A model generated the notes under the pieces. That model was not told where the DNA came from and searched no databases. It worked only from the letters and a program-made list of their open reading frames with translations. The translations under genes were made by a program, and so were the position numbers. Shown one piece after another: positions 55,001-61,000 of a DNA stretch of 64,000 nt; positions within the stretch are counted from its first letter, which is position 1; every line of letters begins with the position of its first letter. Source of the stretch: Ciona savignyi (taxonomy: Eukaryota > Chordata > Ascidiacea > Phlebobranchia > Cionidae). The stretch covers positions 549,563 through 613,562 of the forward strand of contig CH003336.1 in NCBI GenBank assembly GCA_000149265.1. Direction: 5' to 3'.

Positions 55001-58000
55001 NNNNNNNNNNNNNNNNNNNNNNNNNNNNNNNNNNNNNNNNNNNNNNNNNNNNNNNNNNNNNNNNNNNNNNNNNNNNNNNNNNNNNNNNNNNNNNNNNNNN
55101 NNNNNNNNNNNNNNNNNNNNNNNNAGACATTGGTTTTTCAATAGTTGGCTCAAGAAAGGGGTTGACTTCACACGCATTCCATGATTTAATATTTTTTATT
55201 TAAAAAAAAATTAATTTTAAAGCCTTAAACCAGCGGTTCTTAACCGGGAAGGAATTTCAGGATTTCAGGGGAGGAATTTATGCATTTTATACTTTTTGTT
55301 ATATGACACTATGGCGATTTTTTAATTCAAAAGTTCAAATAAATGCATATCTTAATATGTGTATTTCGTTATTTGGTCTTGTAGTGCTCGAATTGTGGGT
55401 ACTTTATACGGTAGGGGAGGAATGATTGTTTTAATTTTTTTTGAAATACTCAAAGATTTTTAAAATATTCAAAAGATTCTAAAATATTCAAAGGAAGGCA
55501 TGCAACAAAAAAGGTTGAGAACCACTGCTTTAAGGTTACAAACAGCATTCATGAAACTAAAAAGTCACTAAACAAATTAGCCAAAGCAAATTTTTAAACT
55601 GAAAGAAATTAACTAAAGCGCTAATTTTACTTTTGAAGGCTTCCATCAGCCATAATGAGTTGTGCACCAAGCTTGGTGAGCGATTGTACGTCTGACGACA
55701 TGCACTGGATATCTTCTGCGAGGTGTTGGAAGAAGCTCGCCTCCTGTCCCATGTACATCGCCTCGCTTGTTACCGGCATCGGAGCGGACTGAGCGCCGTG
55801 CAATGTCCCGTAATCAACCTGGGAATAATACTTTAGGATAGGATATTTATGTTTATTCCCGTGAATGGGTAAACTAAGGGGGTTAAAACACGGCCAATCG
55901 GCAGATCACCCTTGTGCCCATCGTCGGGTTACCGAGCTATTGTTGTGCGTTGTATATTATGGACACGTTCCTTCAATTTCGTAAAACCCCATTAATCCGG
56001 TGGGTTCAGGCAATGTCCGTAAAGTGCCTTGCCCAAGGACACAACCGAGTAGCCAGCGATCAGTTTCGCACCTGCAACCTTTCGATTGAAAGGCGACGCA
56101 CTTAACTGCCAGACTAACTGGCCGGACGTTAACACTACACAGGCTACAATTGGGAAAACGATAAAGGTTTTATGGTTTAGGCAGAAATGCATAAGAAAAT
56201 TTGCAGCTAAGTCAGTTATTATCTTGACTTCAGTTTGAGAAAGTAAATTATCAGCCATATGGTGCTTTATAAGTGAAATTTTCAACACTCTGGAATTTTG
56301 TGTAAATCTTATGCCAACCTGTTCATATCTAGCTCTTTTTTCAATATATGGAACATTCAGTCCAATATTACCGGTAAGTCAGAGTTAAGCTACTTACTGA
56401 AATCTAATTAAGGTCAAAAATCCGCCAGAAGTATGAGTAATACTCGTGCGTTTAATCCCGTGATGCAAGCCGTGGAGTAAGAATTTACTCTTGCAAATGA
56501 AAAACTAATCAATGTTTACCTTACATCAGCATTATAATGTCAGATTGTTATAATACCATATTTAAACAGTTGTTATGTCATAAACCACAGTTGCATGCCA
56601 TGTTTACTAAATTTACTCGGGTGAGCTTCCACACGAGAGTGAATTCTTACTCGTCCAAAATTTGATGAATTTTAGGCCTAGTCATAAGGATTTTTGGCCC
56701 AGTCATGTCCAGTGATAAAATCTTCACAGCGTGTGGATTACCTGTTGTTCCCACATCGGGACATCGGAGTAGGGGGGAGCGATGGTGTCGGTGTCAACTT
56801 GCACCGCGAGGTTGGACACCGCTTCAAGGTCCTGTGTCTTGCACGCATGCACCAACTCGCGAAGTTTCTTTAGAAACGAATCTGCTCTGTGTCGGGCTTG
56901 CCTCGCTTCAAGGGAGAGACGGGAGATTCTCTCATTGTACACCTGTGTGTGGGATAGTTTAGGTCATTGGTTCTTAATCGGGGGGGCACGCCTTCGCAGG
57001 GGGCGTACAGAAATTTTTAGGGGAGCGCGAGTCTTAGGAAATTAATGTCAAGTGTCTCACTGATTTGTGATTCTTACTCAAATATAGTTGAAATTGTATT
57101 TTTGTATTTAACGACCGGGGCGTAAACTGACATTTATATAGTAGGGAGGTGGGGTACCAAAAAGGTTAAGAACCACTAGTTTAGGTTGATTATAGGTGGT
57201 CGGCAATCTTTTCACTTAAAGGGCCATTTTAATCGACATTTTACAAAAATAAAATTTAAAAGTCGGAAGTCTTAAATCGCTTAAAGAGTTGGAAGTAAAG
57301 TTGCATCTTTTACGTCCTACCTGTAAAACGTAGCTGATGTGAGCATGGGCTACGATAGCATTTGAAAACTCGGACTGCCCAACAGCCCCGGACCCCACTT
57401 TCGGCCCCCTACCGCGCATGGATGACCAAGACTCGCGCAAACGGGATATTTCGCGCATCAGCATGCCCTCCAGTGTCAGTTTTTGAGCTAAAGTGTCGAC
57501 ATGCTGAAGCAAACCACCTGAATAACACAAGATAAACTTATTTCGAGCATGGACTGCGCAAACAAAAAAAAAAAAAACTTTCTAATAAGGTGATTAAAAT
57601 TAAGGCATAAAGTGCATATAAAGTAGAATACAGTTCTTTTGATAAATTAAGCTGGTAAAAGCCGCACTTCAAAATATATATCGCTATACACTGCACAACA
57701 AAAAGTATATCGCTGCACAAAAAAAACTAAATAAAACGTCAAACGCACCATAAAGTGCATATATACTAGAATATTTAAACCAATCTAAGTTTCTTTTGAT
57801 AAATTAAGCTGGTAAATCTGCACTACAGATTTAGTACAGAATATATATCGGAGTATGCAACAAATAGTAAAAAAACAACTTCAAACGAACCTGCGTTCGA
57901 CTGTCGAAGATCGGAGAACTCTGCCGAGGTTAGTTGGGGTGAGGGTGACGCTTGTCGGTTGTTATGGTTACGGTTGAGCTGGGCACGACCCACTGACACC

Positions 58001-61000
58001 AGCGTGGGGGATGATTGACTGCGGCGTAACGTGGCTGCCATTTCAGCCAACAACAGGGCTTGGGTGCTGATCTGGTGGTTGGTATGGTGGTTAGTGTCGT
58101 ATGATGGGTGTTTTACCAACATATTAGGTGACCATAAGAAACAAGAAGCACTGAATAAGTGTTTATCTAATGAATAGGGAAAAAGCAATCAGTGTTATCA
58201 TACTGGCAATCGTCAGATTACCTCGCGCTCACCGTCAGGTTACCCAACTCACCAAGCTAATCTGTGACCAACATGTGGCCTAAATCTCAATAAGAGTTTA
58301 CAGTCTGTGTCATTGCAGAAGACCTTAACTTAGATGCATTAAGTAACCCGTTTAAGTGTTATAATGTTTTATCTTGGTGAGTGCGTTGATTACTTCCATA
58401 ATGGGCTCGTAAAAGAAAGAATATATATGTATAAAAGAAAGAATATATATGTATAAAAGAACAAATATATATGTATAAAAGAACAAATATATATGTATAA
58501 AAGAAAGAATATATATGTATAAAATGGTGTATAACAGCGGTTCCCAAACTGGGCGCCGCGGCGCCCTGGGGAGCCGCGAGTTTTTGCCAGGGGCGCCGCG
58601 AAAGCATGCGGAAGTTGCTGCATTTATTATATTGTTTTCTCACAAAAAAAATTACAGTACATGTGTTAGTTGGTATGTATGAGCCTGGTGTGCAACCCCA
58701 TAAGTATTCGTTTTATTGTTAAAAATCCATTGTTCGGTGATAACTGCCACTATTTGCTGCCTAACGTTGCATTGTTTTCGAATAATGGTTTGTCAAATAA
58801 CTTTGCATTGATTGACTGTTCGTCACTTTAATGAATAGTTTTGAAGAATTGGAATGTTTATCAAAGTGCGTACTAGTCTGGATATACAATACTTGCAGTT
58901 TGAAAATTTTGGCATTATGAGGGAGCCACAAGGTTTAAAAGGTTTACAAAAGGCGCCGCCAACAAAAAAGTTTGGGAACCGCTGGTGTATAAAACAACTT
59001 GATGGTAAAGTAAGAGAATTTAACCTGTTTTGCGAAGAGTTTCACGGCTACGTCCTCGGTAATGTCCCCGGACAGGGGTGAGGGGAAGTCCCGGGGTCGA
59101 TGGATGGACACCGGGGAGGCAGATGGACTGACGAGTCGTCCGTCGGAGTTCTTCAACTTCTCGGTGAGCTGTCGGAGCCGTGACATCGTCCGCTGGTGCT
59201 GTTGACGCGACTCAGCGTCGGTGACTCGTCGGTTTTCACTCAAACTTGGGGATAGCCAGCTGGAGGCCAAAAATTATAAATGATGACACGGAAAGTATGG
59301 TCTTAAATTCAATAAATTTTCAATATTTTTCATTTGGACTTTTAAGTTTTCCAAACACACTACCATGGCAAGTACCAATATACTCGGGGATAGCCAGCTG
59401 GAGTTTGAGGCTTAGGTCAAAAATTACCTGATGACATGACAAGCTTAATCTTAAATTCAATAAATTTTTAATCAAAATCGTTTGAAAAATTCTTTCATAA
59501 GAAGAAGCAGACTCAATATTGTAGAACAACAAAAATCTTTAACACAGATTCTACATTTTTTTGTAAAAAAAATAAGAAATCAAATAACAAAAAAGCTACT
59601 GTAATAACACCGTGTATTTTTGTAGAACAGAAAATGTGACGCAACTATATAAACAGCGAACAAAGATTAGAAAAATTTGTTAGTCTCAAATTTGACCACA
59701 CACCATACCATGGAGTTTGGTGACATAATACAATAGAGTCATATCTCACCCACTAAGCCTTGAAAATCTAATCGAACTAGTTAGAGATATAAACGGCTGA
59801 ACAAAGGACGAGAAACAGAAGCAAATGGACAGAAGATGTAGTTTTATGGATAGCAAGGGGGCATCATGCCCTATGCACATAACTAACTAACTAAGAGATA
59901 TAAAAACAGTGTTCGCCTCACATCCCCAGCAGATAATTTAAGGATCTCTCGAAGCATTGATTCCATCATCACTGCGATGTTTGGATCCCTGTTGTGTGGG
60001 AGGGGTTGTTAGAGAAGTCATTTGTGTTCATTTGGTCTTGTTTGCAAATAAAACTCGACGTGTTTTTACTCCAACTAATTTAAGTTAACATTTTTTTTAC
60101 TTTAAGTAAAAATGATTTTTTTAGTCTTAATAAAGACAATTTTTTTACTTTAATTTAAGACAATTTTTTTTACTCGATAATTAAAGATGATTTTTTAACT
60201 CTAACTAAAAATAATTTTTATACTCTTAATTAAAGACAATTTATTCAAAGAGGCAATGTTACTGCAGATTTTTTAAGCTTATGTCTGGCCTCAATTTTTA
60301 TACGCAATCATCAAGTTTTTTTAATTCTTCTTTCGAAGTCTCACCCTCTGTCTAAGAGAGACGCTCGCTTGTGCAGCTCACGGAGGCAATTCCGTGTTGC
60401 GAGCATCTTTTCTTCCGACTCCTCAACTGCAGTCCTCATCTCTGTGATCCCAACATCGTGATCCTTTGCTGCCGACTCCTGCTTCGCGCGCAGCTCCATC
60501 AACCTAGAGGAGGAGGATCAAAATTCCTGGTTGGAAATCTTTGAGTAGAATTTGGGTAGGTTTGAAATATTTGAGTAAAAAAATCAAAATCCCTGGTAAA
60601 AAAATTTTGAGTGAAAGACCTTGGTTTTTAAGAATTCTTATTTAACAAATATGTTTATTTAATGAAAAAAATTACATTTGGATACAGTAGTTTGTAATTC
60701 ATAGATATTGGTCTGGTGCTGATGTTTTATTTTCTATGAGAAACGATAATGGTCACGTCACTCTTTGTGAGAAAAATATTGTTTCTTCTATGAATTCATT
60801 GCTTGTACATTGACTAACTTAGATTGCCACAACTCATCAATATGTCAAGGAAAATCTGCATGTCAATGTGTCAATCAACATATCAATGTGTCAATCAACA
60901 TGTCAATGTGTCAATCAACATGTCAATGTGTTAATCAACATGTCAATGTGTCAATCAACAAATCAACACGTCAATCAACATATCAACACGTCAATCAACA

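Noticed and set aside
54539..55203. Long frames across 54.5-55.2 kb on both strands
   Set aside because: They run through 289 N and the A-rich minisatellite; only the 54558-54647 exon is real.
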